Assembly: GCF_041260155.1 (NCBI RefSeq)
Contig: NC_091932.1
Location: forward strand, 5,913,501 to 5,977,500
Length of the DNA stretch: 64,000 bases
Reading direction: 5' to 3'
Source of the DNA: Ptychodera flava
Taxonomy: Eukaryota > Hemichordata > Enteropneusta > Ptychoderidae
In this document: in pieces, positions 52,352 through 64,000 of the stretch
Numbering within the stretch: the first letter of the stretch is position 1
Layout of the letters: each line of letters begins with the position of its first letter
The notes under the pieces: model-generated
Told to the model about the DNA's origin: nothing
Database searches by the model: none
What the model saw: the letters and a program-made list of their open reading frames with translations, nothing else
Position numbers and translations under genes: made by a program

Positions 52352-55300
52352 CTGAAAAAAATAATTAAAATCAGAAAATATACATATAAGCAAGTATAGC
52401 TCAGTAAAACTACATCGAATCATTCAGTTTGGATGGCTGCAATACGGTTTGCTCTGTCAACCAGGTATGTACATGCCTGTTTAGTAAATACATACTTATG
52501 GTCATCCAGAAACACGGTTACGTATGAAGGGGGATTCCTGTGTGGCATAATTGACGACCTGTATTATACGTGGGTCGAATACGCCAAGAACGGAAGTGGA
52601 GTCCATACATCAGATACGTGACCGCATTTTGTGCGTAACCGTATCATTACACAACTTTCGTCTCTTACGATGAATTGTGGAGAGATTTCATTGGTAAAAC
52701 TTACAGCAGCATTTTTAAAGAAAGACTACATGGCTGTGAGTCGCGTTGTGTAAGGTCAAGAAAAATAAAGAGTTTGTTTCTCATCTTCGCGCGCGTCAAT
52801 TCATACCCGCTGCGTCAACCTTTTTTCTGCTCATGAGGAAATAAAATTAAAAAATAGACGCAAAAATACGCGACGATAGTGCATAACACAGTGTTGTATA
52901 AAACAGAACCGTAAACAAAATAATCGACACTAACATTCCATTCAGAACTGTACACATATGTCACTGTTATATTACGCTATCAAAACTGCATTGCTGCACT
53001 AAAAGTCAAACCCGCAGAACTGTTGCTATACAAAAATAATAAAGCAACACTGCTGTGCATTTATCTCTGCGTGCATTCCTACGTTATATCATGTTTTTTC
53101 CGCGTTCTTGTTGATTGAAGAATAAAAAAAATATTGAGAGTTAAAAAAACGCGTCATCGCATCATTTTTGAAATATGTCTAGGATGAGAAACAAACTTTT
53201 TATTTTTCTTGGCCTATTACAGGTCATGTGAAAGGAACTTCCTGTGATCACTTTGATGATCATTTGCATAATTTCAACTTGCGTATCGGCGTGGGACGGT
53301 TACAAAGTGTGTAGTGCATTGAAAATGGTAGCACTAAAACACGCTTTTTACTGAGTAAAATACTGGATTTATCAGTGACACTTCAGGTTTATGCCAAAAC
53401 TCAAATGGCATATTTTAGTATACCGTACGGCAAATAAAACAATATGCGACAAATACATTCCTCTATGTTAAAGTTTATGATCGTGTGTCTGTCTGTCTGT
53501 CTGTCTGTATGTCTGTCTGTCTGTCTGTATGTATGTATGTATGTGTATCTATGTATGTATGTATATCAGCCATATGCACGGACGCATGTATGTACGTATG
53601 TATTATTTGTGTACCAGATGAATGTACATGTATGTATATGCGTACGAACACACATTCTTTGAAGTTGACATATCATAATTTATACAAAAACCGCGATTGG
53701 AACTAATTTGGGATAATTGGATCTTTATATTTTTCAAATTTGTCAAAAGTGTTAGATGCCCTATAGCTGAATGTTGCGACATTACAAATTACTCATAAAA
53801 ACAAGTGTATAACTCAAAAAGAAAAGCAGATGAGGTTACATTTGCAGATTATATCGAAATTACTTCACGATCCAATTACCCTAAATTAGTCCTAATCATG
53901 TTAAAACCTACTCACCAGCCAAAACAGGGCCAGTCAATACACCGATCGCTATGAAGGGTGTAGACTTGCTGATAGCACTCGTCATTCGGTCACCGCCAAC
54001 AGTTTCTTGCGTGCAATTGGTCATTAGGGACATGAAGGCACCACTGAAAAATCCTTGAAAACAGACAGAAATTGCTTGTTTGGCGTACGTTCGAGCAAGT
54101 GAACTAAAAAGTGATGTCAGTCCCAGGCATAAAGAAGACAACCCAAGAAGTCTTGAGCCCGTGAAAATTGTCCCTCGTCTTAGCAAGACGGCAGCTGGCG
54201 CAAATCTTCCTATCGTACTGCATGTTCCGAGCATTGACATGAACAAAGCACGTGATCTATCATCCCCAATGCCCAGATCTTCGGCCCTTGGGATGATGTG
54301 TGAGGGCAGACCGTTGAAGCCTACGCTACAGCCAAGAGTAAATACAGCTATTACGAGAATGAATTTTGGGTGGTCTCTGAACACATTAATATCAAATATT
54401 TCACTTAAGCAGTTTGATTTTGGCGGTTCAGGCCTTTCTTTTGTATTATCTCGACTGTAATGGCTGCTCTGCTTTAGTCGTTGGTCAGGAGTGCGGAACA
54501 GTGTTGCGCAGACGCACATCTGCGCATTGACAGCAGAGAACACGATGAAAGCTCCTTTCCATCCATAGTGAGCTGTGAGTGCTTGAAGTAATGGTGATAA
54601 AATAAACCCGCCTGTACCCGATCCAGACATGCTTACTGCATTTGCCAGAGCATATTTCTTCCTAACATACAATGGTACGATACCAAGTGACGGACTGAAG
54701 ATCAGGGAGTAACCAGCACCTTGTAAATAAATAAATAAACAGAAAAATGAATAAATAAATGATAAGTCAATCGATCAAATGCTTTTTCCTTCTAGCTCAC
54801 ATTAATTTGACGCAAATCTTGTGTAGAGCATAGGCATGCACGTCATCTGGTAACCACGAATTCTAACTAGTTTTTGTAACTCAATTTAACACGTGGTGGC
54901 AAAGGCATTGACTGAATTCATTTGGCAGGGGGTGCGTATCTTCATATTACTCAAATGATGTAACAACACAATAAAATATCGTAATTGACTCTGAAATTTC
55001 ACCCCTTTGCAAGCAAGCCAGTATAGCTCTTATAATGTTTATTGTTTTCACAAAAACATGCATAACTTCAAATATAAAAGAACACTCGACTTAAATTTGA
55101 AATGTCTGTCATCTTTTTCACTACAAGCGAGTTTGAAGAATGCATACTGTATTTTGCGCTTGCCCGCGCCTCGGTCTTGTTAGTCACCAAAAAAACAACA
55201 CACATTAATCGAAAAATTTTACCCTATGCCTTTTACAGTGGCACAATATCATGAAACTTGTTCCGGTCGATTAACTTGATAACATTCATAATTTGAAAAC

Positions 55301-58300
55301 ATACCGACGACGAAGCCTAGCGTCAGATAAAGAAATTCTATACTTGTAGCCAGGCAGGTGAGTAGAAATCCGCTGGTCGATAAAAGAGCGCCAATCATCA
55401 CAGTTTTGCGGTAGCCTATACGCTTGCAGAGACTACCGGATATTGGACCTAAAATAACCAATGAAATACGATTTAAATTCATTCTTTCACAAGGCGAAAT
55501 ATACACACTAGTATAGGGATTATACAGAAAGTATTAGACTAACATATTGCTGTATGTCCTTACTAGTGTTGCTTGATCATTAATCGTCTTTGTTCATCAA
55601 GCAAAGTTTCAATATACATCCAAACAAGATGGGAGCATTGACATTTCATTATTTCAATATCTTTCCAAACGTTCCTTGACAAACGACTTTCAGATCTATG
55701 AAGAAAAAAGTAGGTTCACCCATGTGGAGTGTGTGGAAGTAGTTGAGAAATATTGACTGTCAAAATCTGGCAAATTTTAGTGCCTGTTTGGGCCCTGATT
55801 TTAATTTTGATTTTGAAAAGGTACTATATCTGAGCAGACTGTTGATCTTTCATTTATGTTTCCAAAATGTCAGCAAATTTTGTAGTCACATTTATTAAGT
55901 AGTTTTAATGCTGCATTCAAACATAAGAAATAAACAGTTTCGGATTGTTAAGGTAGCAAGGAAGGTCATCTTGTTCTTGACGACGGCTTGCTGAGTTGGA
56001 TTGACGTCACTAGCTCTTACTTAAATTAGTGAAGATGATTGGAAACAGACCAGACGTGCGGGGAATGCTTTGATTCCAGTAAAATATCTTACAGACATAC
56101 TAGTATGGTACAAATGAATTCAAGTTCTTTCAAAATACATTTATAATGAAAACGACTCACAGTTCAGTCTGAAGGAATGATTTGAATACAAATGTTTTTC
56201 ATTCGTTAAAGAAAATAGCAAGTATGTTCGTACTCCGTTGCCAAGGAACATGGCAGACATCGATTAAGCATAATGTTGGTGTAGTTTCCGGCCGGAAGCT
56301 GGAACTGTGTGCGATATTTAGTTTTATTGACAATTGCCTTTTACGATGAATAAACTGCTTTAGGTCTCTATGTTCCAATTAAAAACAAGTCTGAAGACCT
56401 AGGTTCGACATCTCTGCAACGCTAATGGAAATCTCGAAATATTGCCCTTAAAGTTTAATTCAATTGAAATAGAATTGCAAAGTTTGAATCTTCCGTGTGG
56501 ATTCAAGGGTCCATCTCCGAGACCCGCATGAGAATTTTTACAACGCGAAGATATGACAGAGAGGTTTATAGCGTGACGATGTCAATTTAGTTGCGCTCTT
56601 ACGGCGACATTGCTACAACAAATTTTAGGAAACATGCTATGTAATTTTCTAGTTAATTTGATGTCATTTGTGACGACCTCTCCTTCAAACTCATACCATC
56701 TAGGACTATGAAGCTAAAAGAAATCACCATCGAAGCGTCAGTTAAAAAAGGTTGAGTGAGACTACAGTGCGCCCACGTCGATGTCGACAGAGCTATAACA
56801 AGTGCTGGTGTAAACCCTGCTAAACATTCATATATCAAAGATACTGATAAGTATGCTGTGACTATTACGAGCTTTTTCGCCGAAATTAACAAAAAAAAAT
56901 CGAGAAAATTTGAAAAATATTTAAACACGTTTGCCGTTCCGAACGGCTCCTGGCTGTGCAGCAGCACGTACGTGAAATCTGGTTATCACATGACAAGGAA
57001 GCTATTCGTACTGATCGAACGTAAGAATTGTCCGTAACTATAACCTCCTTTACATATATATTCAATTTTCACGCCAGTCAATATCAATTACACATAACAA
57101 AGGAATGACGTGTAATGGCAAAGTTGTTCTGAATGCTTTGTGACTGACAATTTACTGTAGTCACCGTCGTGGTGGTCTAGTAATTCAAAAGACACGGTAC
57201 ATGTTTGCCAGGTTTGAGGTCACCTGACGTCATCAAATCCTTAAATCGGACGATAGCGTACACTGCTAGCTTTCATTAGTCTGAAAGAAAAAAATTAAGT
57301 GAGTAAATTTATCAAAATTCACTCAAAAGTCCTCCATCGCCGGTCTAGCAACATGCATGTTATAGCGTAAAAAAATAAGCTTAGGGAGCGTTCAGTCATT
57401 ATGGCCGGGGTTGGGCCGGCAAATTCTTCCTGCGCATCAGTCAAAATAAGTGAACCCCCTTACCCATTGTAACAAATAAATTGATGACCCCCTTTCAAGA
57501 TGACAAAAATTTCATGACCCCCCCCCCCCCCCCTCACACACACATTGCTTGAGTAAAGCTGCGATAGAATCCCAAAAAAAGAGCTTAGATTTTTTCAAAT
57601 GACCTTCCTTACAAACTCACAAGGTGTTAATACTCAGTTTTCCCCTTCTGACTTGCTATAATTTTGAAATTATACCTCAAAGGGGTTGGGCAGAAATTAC
57701 TGGTGGATCGCAATATTTTTGCGCAAGCGAGTGTGTAGAAAATTTTGATATTTTGATTCAATTAAATATCAGCTGTTGATAATGTTGATTCACTATGCAT
57801 GGTAAGCTTAATGTATGACAAATATGTAATACTTTTTCAATGCAAAACTATATCTATGCATTTATAGATATTTGATTATTTACATAAATGAACTTAAATG
57901 AAAGAGGGTTGTTACAACTGGCATATGGAAAAAAAGTTTTACCTCAGAATTTCACCAAAAATGTTCATCCACTATACATGGGAGTCAATGATAAAATTGT
58001 GAATAATTTTTTTTTTCCAATGAAAAACTTGGTATACTTGTGCATATACAGACGTTCAATAATTAACATAATTGTACTTGATTAGAATATGATGGTTAAA
58101 GGTGCATATTATATGTACAAGAAATCTGATTATGGAATTTCACTGAAAATATTCATCCACTATACATGGGAGACTATGAAGAAAGTATGAATAATTTTTT
58201 TCCAACACAAAAATAGGTAAACCCGTGTATCTGTATACTCTCGATTATTAATATTAATGTACTTGATTAGATTAGTGGAATTGATGTACTTGATTAGATT

Positions 58301-60704
58301 AGTGTGGTAACAAATGGATGTGTTCGCCAGAAATTGGATTTTGGAATTATACCAAAATATAGATTTACTGTACATGGGAGTCTATGAGGAAAATATAAAT
58401 AATTTTTCCCAATACAAAAATATCAAAATCTGTGTATTTATAGACATTTGATAATTCATTTTAAAGTACTTAGTTAGCCTAGGATGTTTAAAGGTTGATA
58501 TGTGTGCAAGAAATTGGATTTTTGAATTTCACCGAAATGTTGATTCACTATACATTGGAGTCTATGAGAAACTAAGAATAATTTTTTACAATGCTAAACT
58601 ACAAAATTAATTTGTGCTTTTATAGGTGTTTGATAATTGATAAAAATGTACTTGATTCAAATAGGGTATTTAACAGTTAAGATGTGGACAACAATTATGA
58701 TATAGGAATTTCACCATAGAGTATTATTTAACTTTTCAAGGTACTAGTACTCTCAGTACAGGTAACTGTTTAATAATTTCCCTGACAAAACTTACTATAT
58801 CTCTAATATGTAAGTAAATGCCCTCAGTGCAGTGAGCTTGATTTACAATAAGACAAGCCTCAGAGTTGTCAATTCAAGATGTTCATGTGACAGATAATTA
58901 TACTTTTGTTCAGATTTACAGTTGAATAACTTCAGAGAATGAAATCATGCAACGAATCATTTCTATCTCCCAGAATATTTCTGTACACTGAAACTGCTTT
59001 TTGACGGGACGGATACTTATGAAAATTAAATGACCCCCCCCCCTCTGAGCTGTTTGAAAAATACATGACCCCCCCCCCCCCCGTTTGCAGTTTTCAAATT
59101 TGAGGTGACTCCCCCCCCTGGATTTTGCCGGCCCACCCCCGGCCATACGAACTGAACGCTCCCTTATATCCGACAACGCGCAAGCAAGTCGTGACACCAT
59201 TTCAATGATTTAATTTTAGAGCTAAATAGGTTCAAATTCGTACCATGGTAATCGATTCTATTCCTGGATCATACTGGTTGTTTAGCTCAGATCAAAGATT
59301 AAACCGTTTTTTAAAGATAAAATGTTAGTAATATCCGGAAAGCTTCTACCCGTCGGAAAGCTAAGTAGTTTTTGCGAGCTAATGATCAAAGATAATTCAA
59401 AGTTAAAGGCATGTTGTTCGACCTCAGTTTGTTTTAAGGTTACAGTGGTGTCCCCGGCTTTTTATCCAATACAGTTGAAATTTAGTGTTTCAAAGGGCAA
59501 AGTCGGCCATTTTTCATGAATTTTGTTTGATACGAGATACTACTTCTATTGTTTGACATGTTGAAAGATACTGAATGAATGGGTGACCATACATATATTG
59601 GACGCCGGTTTTAGAATCGATACATGAAACCATCGCGAAAATGAATTCATTTTCGTGATGGTTTCATTTAATTTGTCTGAAACAGGGGTCGAATATATGC
59701 ATGGTCACCCATTTATTCAGTATCTTTCAACATGTCAAACAATTATCTCGTATCAAACAAAATTCATGAAAAATGGCCGACTCTGCCCCTTTAAACTTTG
59801 CTGAAGACTAAATTTGATGAAAAAATCATTTACAAGGAGCAGAACGCCGGCAAATAGTATGGAAGCGATGATGATGGTGGTAGATTTGAGCGACCTCACT
59901 CCCTTTGCTTTTGCCGACTCATCTTTAGTCAATAAGAGACTCATACCAAAGTCATGACTATATACAGATTTTCAATCGATATAAGCTGTGCATTTTTTGT
60001 GAGTTAGACGGAGACGTGTCGGATACCGTTTGGAAATCTACTACAGACCTTCGAGGGACCACTGACGATCGTGACCCGAAGACTACTGTGAGACTATCCT
60101 AGCTATCGAAGCTATATACAAGGAAATTGTGTGTTATTCTATAAAGTGCGACGACTTGGAGTATTTGTGTACCTGTTGCTGTCTGTCTGTCTGTCGAACT
60201 TTCTACCCCAAGAGTGTATACGTATTAAGCCAACCTATAGCCCCCACTCGACTACGTGACAATACATTTAAAAACATAAAATCTTAAATTGATTCGGTTG
60301 GATGAAAGACAGAAAGGTTGACGCGTATATCGAAGCTGTTCATTAACAATTCTTGATGGAATGTGTATGCTGCAATATGCTGCATGTGGCATATGAAGTA
60401 AATTTTAGTAGTGGATTTAAAACTAACCTAATCCAAATTCACAGAACATCATAATGGCAACGATCCATGATGTTTTCGCCGAGGTCTCCCCGTAGTAGCG
60501 TTGGATCGTTGCAAACATTGCACCAAACGCTTGGAATAATCCAAACACGAACATTAAACAAACGTGCGATGCAGCAACAACCAACCAGGCGTACCATCCG
60601 CCATCTTTCCCATTTTGACTCGGGTCTGGATCATCGGCACCATTCATGTCTCTATTATAAGTCTCCGAAGATTGATAATTTCGACGCACCGATAATCTAG
60701 ACAT
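52155..60704 (-). CDS. SLC16/monocarboxylate transporter family protein
   Basis: Four minus-strand exons (60704-60428, 55448-55305, 54719-53916, 52351-52155), all joined in phase 1 with GT/AG sites, give 473 residues with a normal start and stop. The family signature DGGWYAWLVV opens the first helix. RKKYALANAVSMSGSGTGG matches the second conserved MCT motif at helices 4-5. The rest shows the 12-helix major-facilitator layout with a central hydrophilic loop. Members carry monocarboxylates, aromatic amino acids, creatine or other solutes across the plasma membrane. Two positions that support proton-lactate transport in MCT1 appear changed (Lys of helix 1 to Gln; Asp four residues before the helix 8 Arg to Ser), so an orphan-type substrate is likely (inference from remembered family alignment). 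Confidence 0.88.
53484..53562. repeat. (TGTC)n/(TGTA)n microsatellite
   Basis: A compound tetranucleotide repeat in transporter intron 3. The reading frames across it are repeat artefacts. Confidence 0.9.
53916..54719 (-). CDS. Transporter exon 3 (helices 4-10)
   Basis: The largest exon, 268 codons. It contains YVRKKYALANAVSMSGSG, HYGWKGAFIVFSAVNAQ, the intracellular loop with RDNTKERPEPP, and the helix 8 STIGR segment near 54205. The minus-strand acceptor is TTACAAG and the donor GTGAGT. Confidence 0.88.
55305..55448 (-). CDS. Transporter exon 2 (helices 2-3)
   Basis: 48 codons: PISGSLCKRIGYRKTVMIGA, then SGFLLTCLATSIEFLYLTLG, equivalent to the GxxxxRxGxRK loop of MCTs. Minus-strand acceptor TTTTAG, donor GTATGT. 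Confidence 0.88.
57168..57225 (+). ncRNA. Possible tRNA-like SINE head
   Basis: TGGTCTAGTAA (about 57174) resembles an A box and GGTTTGAGGTC (about 57211) a B box at suitable spacing. Weak call. Confidence 0.25.
57384..59163. mobile_element. Harbinger-like MITE B, inverted copy of the 31.5 kb element
   Basis: TTA flanks both ends (57381-57383 and 59164-59166). The ends are GGGAGCGTTCAGTCATTATG and CGAACTGAACGCTCCC, with GGCCGGCAAA subterminal. Compared with MITE A (31468-33387) the whole layout is reversed: ~180 bp internal units with TACATGGGAGTCTATGA-like markers near 57977, 58163, 58371 and 58551, and the CATTTAATTTTCAT/CAGCTCAGAG block at the right end. No transposase. Confidence 0.72.
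59478..59816. repeat. Fold-back palindrome centred on GAATTC
   Basis: Arms of about 160 bp meet at 59642-59647 with almost no loop. They share GGCCATTTTTCATGAATTTTG, CATGTTGAAAGATACTGAAT and GGGTGACCAT with their complements. Snap-back MITE in transporter intron 1. Confidence 0.8.
60428..60704 (-). CDS. Transporter exon 1 (N-terminus and helix 1)
   Basis: Starts MSRLSVRRNYQ, with a hydrophilic N-terminus carrying DPDPSQNGKDGGW, followed by helix 1 and TSWIVAIMMFCEFGLG. The donor is ATTAG|GTTAGT. The ATG at 60704 is the only one before the signature. Confidence 0.85.
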
Positions 60705-61566
60705 TTATGAAAAAGCCACCCTTTTTCAGGATATAAACCTACATCTATGAAAGGCAGTTAAGATTTGTCGTGGTATGATATTGCACCTGGGATAGGTTGG
60801 CATGTACCAGGGTATATACAAGTGTCTTAAAATATATGTTGAGTCTCTAAATGCCAGTCGTTGCGCATCGTCGGCCCATTCTTCTGTCCGTACAGATTGA
60901 TGAACATGGTACGCGCACCTTCAGCCACTGATGGTTGCTATGGAGAATGCCTAGCATCAGCGACAATCCATTAGGCTGTATCCATTAGGCTGTAGATGTA
61001 CATAGCACGGGTAGTGTAGTGTAATGTAGTGGTAACTGTACTCCAAACCCTCCACTTGCCTGTGATATACAGTAGTATCACTAATCCTGAGCCAGACTCT
61101 GAAGAAGTGCATAGAAATGGCAAAATTCCCAACACCAAATGTGTCCGCATTCACGTCTACAATTTGACATAATCATCCCAGTGACTTGGTAGTCAACCAA
61201 ACTCTCACAATATACCTTAGTTGTTTTGACATGCTGTATGGCCTCATGTTATTATTATGTCAATGTCATCCTCAATTTATCATTATGCGAATGCTATGAA
61301 CCCTGGGTAAAATTATCCCGCTGCATTCTCTGCTCGGCCCGCAGGATATCTTTCTTTCAGGGCCTCTCTCTCTCTCTGTGCGCGTGCGCGGGCGTGTGTG
61401 TGGAGTGCCCTTGTACGCGAGTGCCCACGTACCCACGTGTCCAAGTGCCAAATTGAATCTACGGTGCTACGGTTAAATCTACGGTTAAATCTACGGTTTA
61501 GGCTGGAAACACATGCATTTTCACTCCAATTTATTTTCTCGATTCCTCCATACTTATAAATCGCCA
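60705..61566. other. Upstream of the transporter start
   Basis: Presumed 5' UTR/promoter side of the minus-strand transporter. No TATA box or clear promoter motif was identified. A short CT and GT/GC-rich stretch lies near 61365-61400. Confidence 0.4.
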
Positions 61567-61569
61567 TTA

Positions 61570-62665
61570 GAGAGCATTCGTTTTTTACAGGGGGTGGTGG
61601 AAATCAGGGGGGTTGACTTTTACGAAACCGTTTTTAGGGGGGTCAAATTTTACAATTAATGATTGGAAGGGGAGTCAAATTTTACAAAGGTTTGTATGGA
61701 GTCATGGAAAAAAAATTGACTTTGGAATTTCACCGAAATGTTGCTTGATCCACCATACATTGTAGTCTATGAGGAAACTATGAATAATTTGATGTATATA
61801 CAAAACTAGCAAACTCTGAGTATTTATGGACTCTTGATTATTGATATTAATGTACTTGATCAGACTAGGGGTTCGGTGCATGTGTGAGCAAGAAATTTGA
61901 TTTTGGAATTTCGCCGAAATGTTGATTCACTATCTTGTCTATGAGGAAACTAAGAATAATTTTTTCCAATACAAACTCGGTAAATCTGTGTATTTATGTA
62001 CTGTTGATTATTGATATTAGTGTACTTGATTAGACTAGGGCGATTGCAAGTTCATGTGTGTGCAAGAAATTTAATTTTATATTTCACAAAAAATGTTGAT
62101 TCTCTATACATTGAGGTATGTGAGGAAACTTTGAATATATTTTTACAATACAAAACAAGCTACTAAAATCTGTGCTTTAAACACGTTTGACAATTGATGT
62201 ACGTGACGAAAATATTATATTTGAACTGAAGAGCAGATCTGAAAACCCAATATGATATTGGAATTTCACCCAGTGATTATTTGTAAAGTTCAAAAAGAAT
62301 TCTTTGAAAGTTCAAAAGTCAAATTGGAAATTAAAAGTCAATTAAGATATTATTGATACGGACTGTGATATCTGGGGGAGGATCGCTGTTTTTTGTGCAT
62401 GAAAATTGGGGTGGGTAACTCTTTTTCTTGCAAACACTTTTGAATGGCCTTATTTTTCAGCCCAGGGCCATAGGGTGCGAAGGGTGAATGAATCAAATCT
62501 GATGAATTTCTTTTTTTTTTGGAGGGGGGGGGTCACATTGTACAATTGATGAATTTGGGGGAGGGGTCAAATTTTAGAAATTTGATTTGGAGGGGAGTCG
62601 CTTTTTACATTTCATTTATCGCTCAAGTTCCACTGACCCCCCCCCCCATAAAAACGAATGCTCCC
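61570..62665. mobile_element. Harbinger-like MITE C with the same internal ~175 bp repeat
   Basis: TTA flanks both ends (61567-61569 and 62666-62668). The ends GAGAGCATTCGTTTTTTACAG and the inverse of GGGAGCATTCGTTTTTATG differ from MITEs A and B. The interior (about 61690-62200) nevertheless carries three units of the same TCACCGAAATGTTG / CTATGAGGAAACTA repeat. G-rich GGGGTCAAATTTTAC subterminal blocks are also alike in style. Confidence 0.65.
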
Positions 62666-62668
62666 TTA

Positions 62669-63875
62669 GGGCTTCCACAGCACCTTTTATGTACATGCAT
62701 GGAGTGTTGACTTACGATATGTGTGTTTACGAATTCTACATGTAGAGGCCTAGGCTATTACAGCAAGGAACTGGACAGAAATTATGGAGGGGGGCTTACC
62801 CTTTGTACGCAGACGCTCATTTCGCAGTTTGAGAGTAGTACGGAGTCATTCTTGCCCGCTACTTCATTATTCCAATATGATCTGCAAAACGTATAAATAC
62901 TGTTTGAAAATGTAAGGAGGTACAAACGACAACTTAGTCAAGTCAACCCTGTTCAAAGTTAACCCCTATACGAGTTGTCACCTATTTGCAATTGCTAAAA
63001 TTTCTGTTCATTGAGCGGACATATTATCCTGTATGAAATGTCGGTATCAGCTGAATGTAACATCGACCCAAATCAGCTCAAGTCATAGGTGAGAAAGGAA
63101 ATCAGCGAAAAATTACTGACTCTAAGTGATTATTAAGAAAGCCAAAACGACTCATGACTGATCCATTTTGTTCTAATTTCATTCCTTTCACAATATTCCT
63201 ATGTCTTGCTTAGATCTGCGCAACAGGCGAACTAGAAATAAATAGTCTAAGAAATATAATATTAGTATCATAATTATGAAATATTTTGAAATATCAGTGC
63301 GTGGCATCATTACAACAATTTTGATGTCGCCTCAGGGGTAAGCTTTCCCTCTGCTGAGCAATAGTAATACCATCACTGAACGTGTATGAATTATACTTGA
63401 CATTGTAGTCTTTCACAAGGAACCTGTGATTTTCGTGAAACAAAACTTGTTGCCCTGAATTTCGTCATAGTTACAAAATGAGATCAAATGAGCTCGTAAT
63501 TCAGACATCTGATGAATATTTCAAAAAAGAGAGTATTTCATGTGCAATTTCAAAACAGACTTGGCGCCGTCCTACATCACCTCTGCATTAATCACAATCT
63601 TTTGACGGAAGAAATGTTGCCTACGGCACTTGTCGATCACGTCAAAACTGATTAATTTAGACCACAGTCCCTCCACACACCGATGTGCTTAAATTATGTA
63701 ATGCCTGTATTAGGCCTAATCTGTATTTCTGTAACATTTAATTTGAAGGATCATATATTTATTTCCAAACTACATACAAAACCAATATGGACCATTGTAT
63801 TTTTTATATGTTGATATCTAGCACACTGCTTTTTTACTAGGAATATCTTCAATAGGTAGATTTTCTTTAACAGAC
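62669..63875. other. No supported gene
   Basis: AT-rich sequence with no recognisable exon or repeat before the TTAA-flanked element. Confidence 0.4.
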
Positions 63876-64000
63876 TTAAGGTTCCAAGACAAGAAACTTA
63901 TCTTTTTAATCTCACAATTCTCAGGTGATTAATAAGCTCAGAACCCCCGTAAATTATACATTTTCTTAAAGTCTAGATATAGGAGAACATTTTGGTAACA
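63876..64000. mobile_element. TTAA-flanked element, second copy, cut by window end
   Basis: TTAAGGTTCCAAGACAAG at 63876 matches the left arm of the element at 6255 for about 120 bp, including TTAATAAGCTCAGAACCCCC. The rest lies beyond the window. Confidence 0.75.

Larger units (their letters stand above)
55449..60427. other. Transporter intron 1 (~5 kb)
   Basis: Holds a tRNA-like SINE head (about 57168-57225), MITE B (57384-59163) and a fold-back element (59478-59816). No further exon with family similarity was found. The open frame at 59753-59944 overlaps the fold-back arm. Confidence 0.6.

Noticed and set aside
59753..59944. Minus-strand open frame with one hydrophobic stretch, possible extra transporter exon
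   Set aside because: It overlaps the arm of a fold-back element, and the four transporter exons already join in frame to a complete family-length protein.

Overview
This window is animal nuclear DNA. It is AT-rich, intron-rich and full of short inverted-repeat DNA transposons, non-LTR and Penelope-like retroelement remains, minisatellites and long tetranucleotide microsatellites. The genes have short phase-1 exons, each carrying one extracellular domain (SRCR, WSC, CUB, sushi). That style fits an invertebrate, most likely a deuterostome such as a hemichordate, echinoderm or cephalochordate. The exact taxon cannot be fixed from the sequence alone.

Three genes can be supported exon by exon. 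Two are tandem, same-strand paralogues. Gene 1 (exons 21251-29063, +) encodes a predicted 1072-residue type I membrane receptor: signal peptide, SRCR, WSC, CUB, Ser/Thr-rich stalk, transmembrane helix, and a long cytoplasmic tail with five copies of a G(F/Y)V(D/E)N-type block and two TxYxx(V/I) motifs. Gene 2 (exons 30746-49188, +) encodes a predicted ~545-residue receptor: signal peptide, SRCR, WSC, CUB, sushi, transmembrane helix and a short unrelated tail. The WSC-CUB core is the order found in Kremen proteins, with SRCR where Kremen has a kringle. Gene 3 (exons 60704-52155, -) encodes a complete 473-residue SLC16/monocarboxylate-transporter-family protein in four exons. The two receptors probably work at the cell surface in recognition or adhesion. 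No functional link to the transporter is visible.

Region by region: 1-1000 holds a diverged ~110 bp repeat and simple repeats. 999-8168 looks like one large element with CACTG/CAGTG ends, subterminal GTGTTTA/TAAACAC repeats, a ~145 bp minisatellite and nested insertions; it also holds an NRF-1-like promoter and a candidate small two-exon gene. 8.2-17.9 kb is mostly gene-poor, with a 1257 bp transposon flanked by GTCAA and two possible promoters. 17.9-18.9 kb is a broken Penelope-like element with a hammerhead-ribozyme-like motif. 21-49 kb is the receptor pair; the introns of gene 2 hold an L2/CR1-like retrotransposon, a fold-back element and several MITEs. 49-52 kb holds a tRNA-like SINE head and inverted repeats. 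52-61 kb is the transporter. 61.5-64 kb holds another repeat-bearing transposon, and the start of a TTAA-flanked element that also occurs near 6.3 kb.

Domain calls come from reading motifs by eye. Splice sites were chosen by consensus and by phase agreement between exons. No database or structure search was possible.
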